A stretch of 64,000 nt of DNA from Oceaniovalibus sp. ACAM 378. Lineage in GTDB: Bacteria > Pseudomonadota > Alphaproteobacteria > Rhodobacterales > Rhodobacteraceae. The translations under genes and the position numbers were made by a program. The stretch spans positions 62,001 through 126,000 of the forward strand of contig NZ_VSJK01000004.1 of the NCBI RefSeq assembly GCF_008085915.1, written 5' to 3'. The number at the start of each line of letters is the position of its first letter. Position 1 is the first letter of the stretch. The notes under the pieces are model-generated. The model saw nothing but the letters and a program-made list of their open reading frames with translations, did not search any database and had not been told where the DNA came from. Of the stretch, positions 16,449 through 25,464 are shown in pieces.

Positions 16449-17228
16449 TCAGCCCGCTACTGCCCGCAGCAGGCGCGCCCGCGCTGCGGGCACCTTGGCG
16501 ATTTCAAGTCCGGTGAACACATGCAGCGTGGCAAGATCCCGGTCGATCACCGCATGATCGCCGACCCATCCGCCCATCATCAGATAGGTCCGCAGCAACG
16601 GCGGCATGCCACGTTGCACCGTTCCGAAATCCGCCTCTGCGACAGCCCCCGCAGCTGTCCCCACAAGTGGCCCCGCAAGTGGCCCCGAACGGGATGGCAC
16701 AGCGGCAAGCGACACGACCTCGGGCGCGCGGACCAGCGGGGCAAGGGCGGCAGGCGCTTGATGCTTTGCGGCCAGCGTCTTGAAAACATTGCGATAGCTA
16801 TCGGCATCAGTGCCAGGAAATGACGAACAGCCGAACAAAAGACCGATCCCGCCGCGGTCAACCCGCCGGGTCAGCGCGCCCCAGGCCAGGCGCAGGATAT
16901 CGGGGTCTGGAGCGCCGGGATGGATGCAGAATCGTCCCAATTCCAGCAACCGCCCGGTAAATCCCGCCAGCGGCTCCAGCCCATAGAACTGCGCCGCATA
17001 ACTGGCACCGATCGCCCCGGCCGTCAGTTCCTGCACCCGAAAACAGCAGACCACCGCGCCCGCAGCATCTTCGATCAGGACATGTTCACAGGCCTGATCG
17101 AATCCGTCACGGTCATCGGCCGAACTGTCGCCGCGAAAGCACAAGCCGCGCAATCGCAGCACGGCGGCAAGATCAGCAGGCGTCGCGGCAAGCCGGACGG
17201 TAAGCCGGCCTCGGGCAAGGATCGTCAT
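16449..17228 (-). CDS. olsB: GNAT-type acyltransferase, OlsB-like (ornithine lipid synthesis)
   Basis: Probable ornithine-ACP N-acyltransferase, which makes lyso-ornithine lipid from ornithine and 3-hydroxyacyl-ACP at the inner membrane. The 259-residue protein shows the OlsB pattern: LRLRGLCFRGD, DGFDQACEHVLIED, LLELGRFCIHPG, LLFGCSSFPGTDAD and, near the end, MPPLLRTYLMMGGWVGDHAV with IDRDLATLHVF. GGAGGAG precedes the ATG. The partner O-acyltransferase OlsA is not next to it. The 3' end is followed by a GAGTATTTTTGC element. It is divergent from msrB. Older annotation would call it hemolysin-like. Confidence 0.8.
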   Translation of the reverse strand: MTILARGRLTVRLAATPADLAAVLRLRGLCFRGDSSADDRDGFDQACEHVLIEDAAGAVVCCFRVQELTAGAIGASYAAQFYGLEPLAGFTGRLLELGRFCIHPGAPDPDILRLAWGALTRRVDRGGIGLLFGCSSFPGTDADSYRNVFKTLAAKHQAPAALAPLVRAPEVVSLAAVPSRSGPLAGPLVGTAAGAVAEADFGTVQRGMPPLLRTYLMMGGWVGDHAVIDRDLATLHVFTGLEIAKVPAARARLLRAVAG

Positions 17229-17326
17229 GCGCCCTGCCCTCCTCCGGCTTGGATACCACGCTTAAACACCCTAGATATGCTCTAACACCGGGCGCGCGAC
17301 AAGCGCCCAAGGAACCGGAGAACGCA

Positions 17327-17731
17327 ATGGACAAGACAATGGACAAAATTGAAAAGACCGATGCCGAATGGCAGGCGCAACTGTCGGAACTGGCGTATAA
17401 GGTGACGCGCAAACATGGCACCGAACGCGCTTTTTCCCATGACAACTTTCCAAAGGAAGCCGGCGAATTCGCCTGTGCCTGCTGCGGAGAGAGCCTGTTC
17501 GATCAGGCGCACAAGTTCGACAGCGGCACCGGCTGGCCCAGCTTCTGGAAACCGTCCAACCCCGAAATGGTGGGTGAGGAAACCGATCGTTCATGGTTTG
17601 CGACCCGGACCGAAGTACACTGCAACCGCTGCGCCGCACACCTTGGGCATGTATTTCCGGACGGCCCGCAACCGACGGGCCTGCGATATTGCCTGAATGG
17701 CGTCGCGCTCGAATTCAAGCCAAAGACATGA
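17327..17731 (+). CDS. msrB: Peptide-methionine (R)-S-oxide reductase MsrB
   Basis: Reduces methionine-R-sulfoxide in proteins. The 134-residue, zinc-type MsrB has two CxxC pairs (Cys50/53 and Cys99/102), the KFDSGTGWPSFW motif (63-74), the HLGHVFPDGP motif and the catalytic Cys122 in LRYCLNGVALEF. The start at 17327 has GGAG 6 nt upstream; a second in-frame ATG at 17339 is possible. No signal peptide, so it acts in the cytoplasm. A strong hairpin follows. Confidence 0.97.
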   Translation: MDKTMDKIEKTDAEWQAQLSELAYKVTRKHGTERAFSHDNFPKEAGEFACACCGESLFDQAHKFDSGTGWPSFWKPSNPEMVGEETDRSWFATRTEVHCNRCAAHLGHVFPDGPQPTGLRYCLNGVALEFKPKT

Positions 17732-17737
17732 CCAAAA

Positions 17738-17780
17738 CGCTGTGCCGCGTGATTTTTCGTGCGGCACAGCGAGTTTCTTC
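17738..17780 (+). terminator. Hairpin terminator after msrB
   Basis: An 11-bp perfect stem, CGCTGTGCCGC (17738-17748) with GCGGCACAGCG (17761-17771), 12-nt loop, followed by the weak U-tract AGTTTCTTC. It begins 6 nt after the msrB stop. Confidence 0.8.
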
Positions 17781-18237
17781 ACCAATCCGGAAACGGCCAA
17801 TAAACCTGTTTTAATTAGTCCGCCAGTGGTTGGGTAACCCGATTTGACTTCGCAACCGTCGGCTGATGCGAATGAACAATGCCGAACTTTTAATCGGGCA
17901 CCGGAGCCCGCGGGGTTGGTCTTTCATGCCATGGCCACGATCCCGAAGCGCCGGGGCTTTCGCTGTGCTGCATCGCCTCGCCCCTCGGAGATACACCCGC
18001 ACAGAGGACGCAGGACGCGCTGCCACGGCCCGCTGGGCATTGGCGCGCGGCGGCCTTGCTGTCGGGGAATCTGTTCGCGATGCATCAAAGCGGTGGGCCG
18101 GACAGACGCGCAGCCGATCTGCTGCGTCGCTGTCTGGGTGCGCTGGGTTTTTACAGCCTGAAAATAGGCTGACTTCGCCCCGGGATACTAGGCTTAGGAC
18201 AAAGTCGGAAGGTGGAGTTGACGCCGAGGCGACGACG
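17781..18237. other. Convergent intergenic region between msrB and bamE
   Basis: About 455 bp between two converging genes. Reading frames exist on both strands but none has a convincing ribosome site or family motif, and no second terminator for bamE is evident. Confidence 0.4.
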
Positions 18238-18738
18238 TCAGTCGATGAACTCTCCGGCATTCAGGTTGCCGATGTTGCCAAACAACTGCTGCAGAAAGCC
18301 AACGCCCTTGACGTTGCTGTCGGTCACCCGGCGAGACAGGACGACAACGCGCCCGTCTTGCAGACCGAAGCGCTCGATGTTCTCCACCGTTCCGTCCGGG
18401 GTGAAGGAAATGGCCAGAACCTGCCGTTCGGTTTCTTCCGGCGCGCGATATGCGAAATGGCGAAAACGGCTCTGGACGTAATACCAGCCGCCGACATCCA
18501 GAACCCCGGTCGATGCCGGACGACCCACCGCAGCCGCAACCGTGTCGCGCGTATCAGCCCCCACCGAGATTTCTGCCAGATCCTCGTCATTCGGGACATA
18601 GCCGTGATTGCGATAGACCGACGTGCAGCCCGCAACGGCCAGCACCATCAGCATGGCTGTCGCCCGCACAACCGTTCCGGCCCGATTATTCCCGGCCCGA
18701 TTGCCCCCGGCTTTGATGCTCCCGGCCCTGTAACCCAT
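18238..18738 (-). CDS. bamE: Outer-membrane lipoprotein BamE (SmpA/OmlA family)
   Basis: Accessory lipoprotein of the BAM complex that inserts beta-barrel proteins. Of 166 residues, the lipobox LAVAGC ends at Cys38, and the BamE domain follows: VPNDEDLAEISVGADTRDTV, then VGRPASTGV, GGWYYVQSRF and a C-terminal VLAISFTPDG. The N-terminal region before the lipobox is unusually long; a GTG at about codon 24 would give a normal signal peptide, so the true start may be shorter. The DNA coding the extra part contains an imperfect tandem repeat (AATCGGGCCGG twice). It is divergent from DUF177-rpmF-plsX, the standard alphaproteobacterial arrangement. Confidence 0.9.
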   Translation of the reverse strand: MGYRAGSIKAGGNRAGNNRAGTVVRATAMLMVLAVAGCTSVYRNHGYVPNDEDLAEISVGADTRDTVAAAVGRPASTGVLDVGGWYYVQSRFRHFAYRAPEETERQVLAISFTPDGTVENIERFGLQDGRVVVLSRRVTDSNVKGVGFLQQLFGNIGNLNAGEFID

Positions 18739-18818
18739 GTGCCGCCCCTGCTCTGCTTTTAACTTGTCGCCTTAAGGACTACAGTTTCGCTGCCCGCTGT
18801 TCAAGAATCGAAAGTGCC

Positions 18819-19376
18819 ATGGCCGAAACCTCTGAAATCTGGTCCCATCCCGTGCGTCTTGCCGATCTGGCGAAACGACGCGCCACATCCTTTGAATTGG
18901 TCCCCGACGCCGCCACCCGCAAGGGAATTGCCGCGGCACTGGGAATCGATGCGCTCCGCAAATTGCGCTTTTCCGGCACTCTGACGCCTCAGGGTAGGCA
19001 GGATTGGGCGCTTTCGGCCACTTTGGGCGCCACGGGAGTACAGCCCTGTGTGGTGACGCTGGCCCCTGTGACCAGCCGGATCGATACTCAGGTCATCCGC
19101 TATTACATGGCCGAGCTGCCTGACCTGCCGGAAGGCGGCGAAACCGAAATGTCGGGCGATGACAACATCGAGCCGCTGCCCGCAACGCTCGATCTTGGCG
19201 CCGTCATGGTCGAATCGCTGGCGTTGGCCCTGCCCGACTTTCCCCGTGCCGAAGGTGTCGAACTCGGAACCGCCGTCTTCACCGAGCCGGGTCGCGTCCC
19301 GATGCAGGACGAAGACGCCCGCCCTTTCGCCGGATTGCGCGACGCGATGGCAGGCAAACCCGACAAGCAAGACTGA
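18819..19376 (+). CDS. yceD: DUF177 / YceD family protein
   Basis: A 185-residue protein of the YceD family, linked to 23S rRNA accumulation and nearly always encoded just before rpmF. The weak but characteristic pattern includes a conserved Cys-containing strand (GVQPCVVTLAPVTSRIDTQV) and an acidic C-terminal half (LPATLDLGAVMVESLALALP, then DFPRAEG). There is no signal peptide. Identification rests partly on the conserved position between bamE and rpmF. Confidence 0.88.
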   Translation: MAETSEIWSHPVRLADLAKRRATSFELVPDAATRKGIAAALGIDALRKLRFSGTLTPQGRQDWALSATLGATGVQPCVVTLAPVTSRIDTQVIRYYMAELPDLPEGGETEMSGDDNIEPLPATLDLGAVMVESLALALPDFPRAEGVELGTAVFTEPGRVPMQDEDARPFAGLRDAMAGKPDKQD

Positions 19377-19394
19377 GTCCGCGCCCGAATCCAC

Positions 19395-19422
19395 TTGCAT
19401 TGCTGTGTGTTCGCGATAATGT
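19395..19422 (+). promoter_or_regulatory. Candidate sigma-70 promoter for rpmF-plsX-fabH
   Basis: TTGCAT, a 16-nt spacer and TAATGT. It begins 155 bp before rpmF. The leader that would follow contains GC-rich inverted repeats (CCCGGGTTGCCTCGGG near 19515-19530 overlapping CTCGGGCCCGACACCCGAG), which can form alternative hairpins just before the rpmF ribosome site. Confidence 0.45.
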
Positions 19423-19549
19423 TTACGCTCTTTTCCGGTGCTGCCCAAGCGGGGCTTGAACGCCGCGCCGTAAGCGCGTAGTGCCCCGGGAGCACAAAGA
19501 ACCATTTCAGACGCCCGGGTTGCCTCGGGCCCGACACCCGAGGTTAGAC

Positions 19550-19756
19550 ATGGCCGTCCCACAGAATAAGATTACGAAATCCCGCCGCAACATGCGTCGT
19601 TCGCACGACTTCCTGACGCCAGGAAATCCTGCCGAGTGCCCGAACTGCGGCGAACTCAAGCGTCCGCATCACGTCTGCGGTGCATGCGGTCACTATGCCG
19701 AGCGTGAAGTCATCGCGCAGGCGGCTGAGGTCGATCTGGACGAAGACGCGGCATAA
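19550..19756 (+). CDS. rpmF: 50S ribosomal protein L32
   Basis: A 68-residue L32. It starts [20 protein letters not shown], the typical basic N-terminus, and has a zinc-ribbon of two CxxC pairs (CPNCGE and CGACGH). The acidic tail is usual in alphaproteobacteria. It is followed 38 bp on by plsX, coupling ribosome and lipid synthesis genes in one transcript. Confidence 0.98.
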   Translation: MAVPQNKITKSRRNMRRSHDFLTPGNPAECPNCGELKRPHHVCGACGHYAEREVIAQAAEVDLDEDAA

Positions 19757-19794
19757 GCCCGCGTCACTCTCCGCGCCCGGCCCCGCCGCGCAAG

Positions 19795-20916
19795 ATGCCT
19801 CAGAACGCACCCACCCCGCCGCCGGACGACGCTCCGGACCCTAAGGCCCCGGGACGCACGATCATCTCGGTCGACGGGATGGGCGGCGATCAGGGGCCGA
19901 AGGCGGTCGTCGAAGGCATGGCGATGTCGGCCGACAAGAATCCCGATATCGGCTTTATCCTGCACGGCGTACGCGACGTGTTGCAGCCGCTTGTCGCCCG
20001 CCACGGGCTAAGCGACCGCTGCGACATCCGCGACACCCCGGGTGTCGTGTCGATGGAGGACAAGCCAAGTCAGGTCATGCGGCACGGCAAGGATACGTCG
20101 ATGTGGTCGACGATCGAAGCTGTGCGCAACGGCGAAGCCGACGTGGCCGTGTCCTGCGGCAATACCGGCGCGCTGATGGCTGTCAGCATGCTGCGCCTGC
20201 GCAAGATGGAAGGGGTAAACCGCCCCGCCATCGCCTGTCTCTGGCCGTCGCGAAATCCCGGCGGGTTCAATCTCATGCTGGACGTGGGCGCCGATATTCG
20301 CGCCGATCAGGACGATCTGTTGCAATATGCGATGATGGGCGCCTCTTTTGCCCGCAATGGTCTGGGCCTGACAATGCCGCGCATCGGGTTGCTGAATGTC
20401 GGCACCGAAGAACACAAGGGACGCGCCGAACTGAAGGCCGCCCATGAACTGATCTCTGCTGCTGCACCCTCGGGCGATTTCGACTTTGTCGGCTTTGTCG
20501 AAGGCGGCGATATCCCCAGTGACCGGGTGGATGTGATTGTCACCGACGGTTTCACCGGCAATGTCGCGCTGAAAACTGGCGAAGGCACTGCCACCCTGAT
20601 TCGCGAACTCCTGCGCGAAGTCTTCGGCCACACCATTCTGTCCCGCGTCGCGGCCTTGCTGGCGCTCAGATCTCTCAAGCGGCTGCAAAAGCGCATTGAT
20701 CCACGTCAGGTGAACGGTGGCGTCTTCCTTGGCCTGAACGGCACGGTGGTCAAATCTCACGGCAGCGCCGACGCAACCGGCGTGTCGGCGGCGATCAAGC
20801 TGTCGTTCAAACTGGCGCAGAACGGTTTCAACCGAAAGCTGGCCGCGCGAGTGGCGCAGGGCATGGCGCACCGGCAAGAGTTCGCTACCAATCCCGAAAA
20901 CGAGGAGACGACATGA
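19795..20916 (+). CDS. plsX: Phosphate acyltransferase PlsX
   Basis: Converts acyl-ACP to acyl-phosphate for phosphatidic acid synthesis (PlsX/PlsY route), peripheral to the inner membrane. The 373-residue protein has TIISVDGMGGDQGP, the family's N-terminal motif, at about 22-35, after a 20-residue Pro-rich extension. Further conserved blocks are VSCGNTGALMA, GANIG-type LLNVGTEEHKG, GFVEGGDIP and IVTDGFTGNVALKT. The stop overlaps the fabH ATG (ATGA). A shorter start is possible because no clear ribosome site precedes the first ATG. Confidence 0.96.
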   Translation: MPQNAPTPPPDDAPDPKAPGRTIISVDGMGGDQGPKAVVEGMAMSADKNPDIGFILHGVRDVLQPLVARHGLSDRCDIRDTPGVVSMEDKPSQVMRHGKDTSMWSTIEAVRNGEADVAVSCGNTGALMAVSMLRLRKMEGVNRPAIACLWPSRNPGGFNLMLDVGADIRADQDDLLQYAMMGASFARNGLGLTMPRIGLLNVGTEEHKGRAELKAAHELISAAAPSGDFDFVGFVEGGDIPSDRVDVIVTDGFTGNVALKTGEGTATLIRELLREVFGHTILSRVAALLALRSLKRLQKRIDPRQVNGGVFLGLNGTVVKSHGSADATGVSAAIKLSFKLAQNGFNRKLAARVAQGMAHRQEFATNPENEETT

Positions 20917-21884
20917 CCACGCGTGCGGTTGTCCGAGGGGTTGGTCATTATCTTCCCGACCGGGTTGTCGAAAACGCCGAATTCGAAGCGACGATCGACA
21001 CGTCGGATGCCTGGATCCGTTCGCGCAGCGGAATCGAGAGGCGCCATTTTGCTGCTGAGGGACAAACCACCTCTGAGATGGCCACCCGCGCCGCCCGCGC
21101 CGCGCTGGACGATGCCGGAATGGGGCCCGACGATATCGATGCGATCATCCTTGCCACCTCGACCGCCGATCTGACCTTTCCGTCGGCGGCAACGATGGTG
21201 CAGGCCAACCTTGGCATGACTCACGGTTTCGCCTTCGACATTCAGGCCGTCTGTGCCGGATTCGTCTTTGCACTGGCGAATGCCAATGCTCTGATTCTGT
21301 CCGGGCAGGCCGAACGGGTGCTGATCATCGGCGCAGAAACCTTTTCGCGGCTGATGGACTGGACCGATCGAAGCACCTGCGTGCTGTTCGGCGATGGCGC
21401 CGGCGCATTGGTGTTGGAAAAAGCAACCGGAACCGGCGCGAATACCGACCGTGGCATCCTGTCGACCGATCTGCATTCCGACGGGCGACACAGGGCAGCG
21501 CTTTACGTTGACGGCGGCGTATCCACCGGCAAGACCGGCCATCTGCGGATGGAAGGCAAGGAAGTGTTCCGTCACGCCGTCGAAAAACTGGCAGATACCG
21601 CTCACCGCGCCTTGGCCCGCGCCGGGCTGAGCAATGAAGATGTTGACTGGATGGTACCGCATCAGGCCAACCTGCGGATCATCCGCAGCACGGCGCAAAA
21701 AATGGGTCTGCCGCTGGAAAAGGTCATTCTGACCGTTCAGGACCATGGCAACACCTCGGCTGCGTCGATCCCTCTGGCCCTTTCCGTCGGCAAACAGCGC
21801 GGCCAAATCCGCGAGGGTCATCTGCTTGCGACCGAGGCAATCGGGGGCGGGCTCGCCTGGGGTTCGGTCATCCTGCGTTGGTAA
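20913..21884 (+). CDS. fabH: Beta-ketoacyl-ACP synthase III FabH
   Basis: Condenses acetyl-CoA with malonyl-ACP to start fatty acid synthesis. The 323-residue protein has the full catalytic triad: Cys114 in QAVCAGF, His250 in VPHQANLRI and Asn280 in QDHGNTSAAS. The N-terminal GVGHYLPDRVV and DAWIRSRSGIERR are typical. It overlaps plsX by 4 bp. Confidence 0.98.
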   Translation: MTTRAVVRGVGHYLPDRVVENAEFEATIDTSDAWIRSRSGIERRHFAAEGQTTSEMATRAARAALDDAGMGPDDIDAIILATSTADLTFPSAATMVQANLGMTHGFAFDIQAVCAGFVFALANANALILSGQAERVLIIGAETFSRLMDWTDRSTCVLFGDGAGALVLEKATGTGANTDRGILSTDLHSDGRHRAALYVDGGVSTGKTGHLRMEGKEVFRHAVEKLADTAHRALARAGLSNEDVDWMVPHQANLRIIRSTAQKMGLPLEKVILTVQDHGNTSAASIPLALSVGKQRGQIREGHLLATEAIGGGLAWGSVILRW

Positions 21885-21990
21885 GCGCCCAAATCTGCGG
21901 CCGCTTTCCCGCCAGCCCCCCGGACATCAGAGACAACACCCCCCGCAAGGTTAAGACCAGACGTTCACACCATCGCCCAAGTCATTGCGA

Positions 21991-22019
21991 TTGACTTGTT
22001 TTCATGCAGCCGCCATGTT
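21991..22019 (+). promoter_or_regulatory. Candidate sigma-70 promoter for ihfA
   Basis: TTGACT, a 17-nt spacer and CATGTT, ending 25 bp before the ihfA start. The -35 box is near consensus; the -10 is weaker. Confidence 0.5.
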
Positions 22020-22043
22020 TGTCAAAACGGGGGAGAAACCAGA

Positions 22044-22346
22044 ATGAGCGACAAGACTTTGACTCGGATGGACCTGAGCGAAGCGGTGTTCCGGGAAGTC
22101 GGGCTGAGCCGCAATGAATCCGCACAACTGGTGGAGAGCGTTCTGGGCCATATGTCCGACGCCCTTGCCAATGGTGAGTCCGTCAAGATTTCATCTTTCG
22201 GTACGTTCTCGGTGCGCGAAAAATCAGCCCGTGTCGGGCGCAATCCCAAGACCGGCGAAGAGGTGCCAATTCACCCCCGCCGCGTTCTCACCTTTCGCCC
22301 CTCGCACCTGATGCGTGATCGCGTGGCGGACGGCAACAAACGGTAG
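22044..22346 (+). CDS. ihfA: Integration host factor subunit alpha
   Basis: DNA-bending nucleoid protein that pairs with IHF-beta. The 100-residue protein has the HU/IHF arm region: [20 protein letters not shown] then [20 protein letters not shown]. The start at 22044 is set by GGGGGAG 7 nt upstream. It is followed after 6 bp by a MerR-family gene, the order usual in this group. Confidence 0.98.
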   Translation: MSDKTLTRMDLSEAVFREVGLSRNESAQLVESVLGHMSDALANGESVKISSFGTFSVREKSARVGRNPKTGEEVPIHPRRVLTFRPSHLMRDRVADGNKR

Positions 22347-22352
22347 GAACCT

Positions 22353-23216
22353 GTGGTAAAATCGCCCGATGCCTTTCGCACGATAAGCGAAGTCGCCGAA
22401 TGGCTGGACGTTCCGACCCATGTTCTGCGGTTTTGGGAGAGCCGGTTCACGCAGGTCAAACCCGTTAAACGTGCGGGCGGGCGGCGCTATTACCGTCCCG
22501 CCGATATGGAATTACTGGGCGGTATCAAGAAGTTACTCCACGAAGATGGGCTGACCATCCGCGGGGTCCAGAAAATACTGCGCGATGACGGGGTCCGGCA
22601 TGTCTCGGACCTGTCCCATGCTGTTGACGGGCCGCCGGCCGCGCCCATTCTGCAACCCGTCCGTGCGGCGCGCGATATCACGCCCGTCTCCGCCTCCGCG
22701 GTTCCCGACGACAGTGACGATGAAAGCCCGATGGCTGTCGACGTGCCGCTTCAGCCCGAAACCGCCGAGGTCGTGGCCTTTGACCGCGAACTGCGCGGCT
22801 TAGGCCGGACGCCAGAGCCGCAGTCCGAAGAATCACTGAACCGCTGGCCCTTCGTCGACGATCCCGATGATCCACGCGCGCATCCGGACGCGTCCGGATC
22901 TGAAACCGCAGACCCTGACACGGCAGAAACTGATCCGGTCGAATCTGATCTCGCCCTGTTTGCACCGACTCCGACTGAACCGCCCGGGCCGGGGATTTCC
23001 ATGCCGGAGTCCGCCGTGCCGAATCTTTCGGTCGAATCGCCCGCCCCCGCAGTGCCTCCCAGCGACGCAGAGCCCGACTCAGCCCCGTTTACCCTCTCCG
23101 GGGCCCTCGACCGCCTGCGCACCATCCCCCGTGACCGGCTGACCGAGAGGGCGGACACACTGCGCCCGCTGGTCGCCCGCCTTGCCGATCTCAGCGCACG
23201 CATGGGTTCCCGGTGA
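22353..23216 (+). CDS. MerR-family transcriptional regulator
   Basis: A 287-residue regulator beginning with GTG, 6 bp after ihfA, with TAGGAAC as ribosome site. Residues about 5-80 are a MerR DNA-binding domain ([56 protein letters not shown]). The remaining 200 residues are acidic and Pro/Ser-rich low-complexity sequence with no ligand-binding motif, ending in a short helix ([16 protein letters not shown]). This form is commonly found after ihfA in alphaproteobacteria; its target is unknown. Confidence 0.9.
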   Translation: MVKSPDAFRTISEVAEWLDVPTHVLRFWESRFTQVKPVKRAGGRRYYRPADMELLGGIKKLLHEDGLTIRGVQKILRDDGVRHVSDLSHAVDGPPAAPILQPVRAARDITPVSASAVPDDSDDESPMAVDVPLQPETAEVVAFDRELRGLGRTPEPQSEESLNRWPFVDDPDDPRAHPDASGSETADPDTAETDPVESDLALFAPTPTEPPGPGISMPESAVPNLSVESPAPAVPPSDAEPDSAPFTLSGALDRLRTIPRDRLTERADTLRPLVARLADLSARMGSR

Positions 23217-23291
23217 TTCGACGAATAGTTCCCGGATCTACACCGATCGGCCCTTGCCACCGGGAACGGATCGGTTAAAAGCACCAGCAGT

Positions 23292-23368
23292 CGGGCTATA
23301 GCGCAGTCTGGTAGCGCGTCCGTCTGGGGGACGGAAGGTCGCAGGTTCGAGTCCTGCTAGCCCGACCA
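23292..23368 (+). tRNA. tRNA-Pro (GGG anticodon)
   Basis: A 77-nt cloverleaf with encoded CCA: acceptor CGGGCTA / TAGCCCG, discriminator A, D-arm GCGC...GCGC, anticodon stem-loop TCCGT-CTGGGGG-ACGGA with GGG at positions 34-36, and T-arm GCAGG-TTCGAGT-CCTGC. It lies between the merR and dcd genes; no integration scar is visible. Confidence 0.97.
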
Positions 23369-23409
23369 ACAGCCCTACCATTGCTGAACCACCCAAACCG
23401 GGGGCCGAT

Positions 23410-24486
23410 ATGACTGGCGTTCTGCCCTCGCAATCCTTGCGCCGGATGATTTCCGATGGCGCAATCACCGCGACCCCCGACATTATCGATGAACAGATAC
23501 AGCCCGCATCCCTTGACCTGCGACTCGGGTCTGTGGCTTGGCGTGTGCGCGCCTCCTTTCTGACCGGCGCCGGCGCCACGGTGGCGCAGCGGCTCGAAGA
23601 TTTCGCGATGCACAAGGTCGATCTGACGGGCGGCGCGGTTCTGGAAAAGGGCTGTGTCTATGTCGTTCCGCTGATGGAGCATCTGGCCCTGCCCACAGGA
23701 ATACAGGCCGTCGCAAACGCCAAAAGCTCGACCGGGCGGCTTGATCTCCTGACCCGCGCGGTCACCGACGGCGGCACCGAATTTGACCGGATTCCCGATG
23801 GCTATACCGGACCGCTCTATGCCGAAATCTGCCCCCGGTCGTTCTCGGTGCTGGTGCGCCCGGGAATGCGGCTGAACCAGATCCGGTTTCGGGCCGGTCA
23901 GGCCCGGCTGGATGACAGCGCCTTGCGCGCCCTTCACGCCGAAACGCCGCTGGTCGACAGCACGGCGGTGATCGACGACGGATTGGGCTTTTCGGTCGAT
24001 CTGCAACCCCGCACCGGAACGCTGGTCGGCTACCGTGCCAAACCGCACACCGGGGTGATCGATCTCGACAAGCTCGCCCATTACGACCCGGCCGAGTATT
24101 GGGAGGATCTGCGCAGCGCCAGTGGCCGGATCATCCTGGACCCCGGCGCGTTCTATATTCTCGTCAGCCGCGAATCTGTTGTGATTCCGCCCTGCTATGC
24201 CGCTGAGATGGCACCGTTTCTGGCCATGGCCGGCGAATTTCGGGTGCATTATGCCGGATTTTTCGATCCCGGTTTCGGCTGGGCCGAAGCAGGCGGCGCC
24301 GGGTCGCGCGGCGTGCTTGAGGTGCGGTGTCACGAAGCACCTTTTGTGCTGGAGCACGGTCAGATCGTCGGACGGCTGGTCTATGAGCGCATGTCCGAAC
24401 GGCCCGAAACACTCTATGGCAGCGGTATCGCGTCAAACTATCAGGGTCAGGGGCTGAAGCTGTCGAAACACTTCCGCGCAGAGTAA
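23410..24486 (+). CDS. dcd: 2'-deoxycytidine 5'-triphosphate deaminase, long form
   Basis: Makes dUTP from dCTP for thymidylate synthesis. At 358 residues it is about twice the classical Dcd length and fits the long form found in alphaproteobacteria, in which two dUTPase-like halves are joined. The N-terminal half has IDEQIQPASLDLRLG and NAKSSTGRLDLLTRAVTDGG, the Dcd active-site region. The C-terminal half contains PGMRLNQIRF and a second jelly-roll-like stretch ending GQIVGRLVYERMSERPETLY. GGGGG precedes the ATG. Confidence 0.92.
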   Translation: MTGVLPSQSLRRMISDGAITATPDIIDEQIQPASLDLRLGSVAWRVRASFLTGAGATVAQRLEDFAMHKVDLTGGAVLEKGCVYVVPLMEHLALPTGIQAVANAKSSTGRLDLLTRAVTDGGTEFDRIPDGYTGPLYAEICPRSFSVLVRPGMRLNQIRFRAGQARLDDSALRALHAETPLVDSTAVIDDGLGFSVDLQPRTGTLVGYRAKPHTGVIDLDKLAHYDPAEYWEDLRSASGRIILDPGAFYILVSRESVVIPPCYAAEMAPFLAMAGEFRVHYAGFFDPGFGWAEAGGAGSRGVLEVRCHEAPFVLEHGQIVGRLVYERMSERPETLYGSGIASNYQGQGLKLSKHFRAE

Positions 24487-24516
24487 TCGCAGACCCAACC
24501 GCGCCCCCTTCCCCAT

Positions 24517-24537
24517 TTCTTCTTTGCAAAAATACTC
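24517..24537 (-). repeat. Copy 2 of the 3'-end element (GAGTATTTTTGC family)
   Basis: Same 21 nt as at 16385, 47 nt past the stop of the small leftward gene ending at 24585. On the minus strand it is preceded by CTCC-GCGCG-GGAG, so it can also form a mini-hairpin followed by TATTTTT. Confidence 0.75.
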
Positions 24538-24584
24538 CCGCGCGGAGCGCATCCAACGCACCGATATGCGCCGCCGCTACGGGG

Positions 24585-24794
24585 TCAGAACCGCCCGATC
24601 CGCCGCCCCACCCGGACCGCCTGTTTCACGCGTTTGGCGTTCTGGCGTGCCGAGCGGGCCTCGATCCGCTCCTCGGGCGTCATGTCCTCGACCGCCTTGC
24701 GCGGGCCCGCCATCCGGTTGACGCCCATGTTGATGCCCTTATTCATCACCTGCCGTGTGAGCATTCGCATGATCATGTTGATTAACTGGTTCAT
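24585..24794 (-). CDS. Conserved-looking small basic protein after scpB
   Basis: A 69-residue protein starting MNQLINMIMRMLTRQVMNKG, amphipathic at the N-terminus, then a charged Arg/Lys-rich half (MTPEERIEARSARQNAKRVK). It is the last gene of the leftward nagZ-scpA-scpB operon, 19 bp after scpB, with GGGGAG before the ATG. In related genomes the tat genes often follow scpB; they are absent here. No function can be assigned. Confidence 0.75.
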   Translation of the reverse strand: MNQLINMIMRMLTRQVMNKGINMGVNRMAGPRKAVEDMTPEERIEARSARQNAKRVKQAVRVGRRIGRF

Positions 24795-24813
24795 CGCCTC
24801 TCCCCGGCCCGGG

Positions 24814-25464
24814 TCACCCGGGCGTTTCCTCGTCGAACAATCCACCCTGTCCCTCGGTGTCCTCGTCGTCTTGCGACAAGATATCCGGCGGCGGGCGGTT
24901 TTCAAGCAGACCGGCCGCGCGCAACTCTTTCAGCCCCGGCAGATCGCGTGCCGATTCCAGCCCGAAGTGGTCCAGAAAATCCTGCGTCACGATGAATGTC
25001 ACCGGACGCCCCGGCGTCATCCGCCTGCGTCCCAGCCGGATCCATTCCAGTTCCAGCAATTGATCGACGGTGCCGCGCGACACCGAAACACCGCGGATTT
25101 CCTCGATCTCGGCCCGTGTCACCGGCTGATGATAGGCGACGATCGACAGGGTTTCGATTGCGGCGCGTGACAGTTTGCGCAGCTCGACGGTTTCGCGCTG
25201 CATCAGAAACCCCAGATCGGGTGCCGTGCGCAGGGCCCAGGCTTCGCCCACTTTCACCACCTGCACACCGCGCCCGTCATAGCGGCGGCGCAGGTTGTCC
25301 AGCGCGCCAGAGGCATCGCAGCCGTGCGGCATTCGCGCGTTCAGATCGGCCACCGTAATCGGATTGGCGCTGGCGAACAGCACCGCCTCGACCATGCGTT
25401 CCTGCTCGCCCATTGGCGGGGCCTCGAACAGGCTTTCTTCGGATACGGGGCGGCGGTTACTCAT
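24814..25464 (-). CDS. scpB: Segregation and condensation protein B
   Basis: Winged-helix partner of ScpA in the SMC-ScpAB condensin. The 216-residue protein has MVEAVLFASANPITVADLNA and TIVAYHQPVTRAEIEEIRGV, the two conserved ScpB blocks, then TFIVTQDFLDHFGLESARDL and an acidic C-terminal tail. Its start overlaps the scpA stop by one base (TGATG), so the pair is translationally coupled. Confidence 0.96.
   Translation of the reverse strand: MSNRRPVSEESLFEAPPMGEQERMVEAVLFASANPITVADLNARMPHGCDASGALDNLRRRYDGRGVQVVKVGEAWALRTAPDLGFLMQRETVELRKLSRAAIETLSIVAYHQPVTRAEIEEIRGVSVSRGTVDQLLELEWIRLGRRRMTPGRPVTFIVTQDFLDHFGLESARDLPGLKELRAAGLLENRPPPDILSQDDEDTEGQGGLFDEETPG

Noticed and set aside
17866-18762. 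A 298-codon plus-strand frame across the msrB-bamE gap
   Set aside because: Its second half is antisense to bamE and its first half has no motif or ribosome site; bamE is supported by lipobox and domain.
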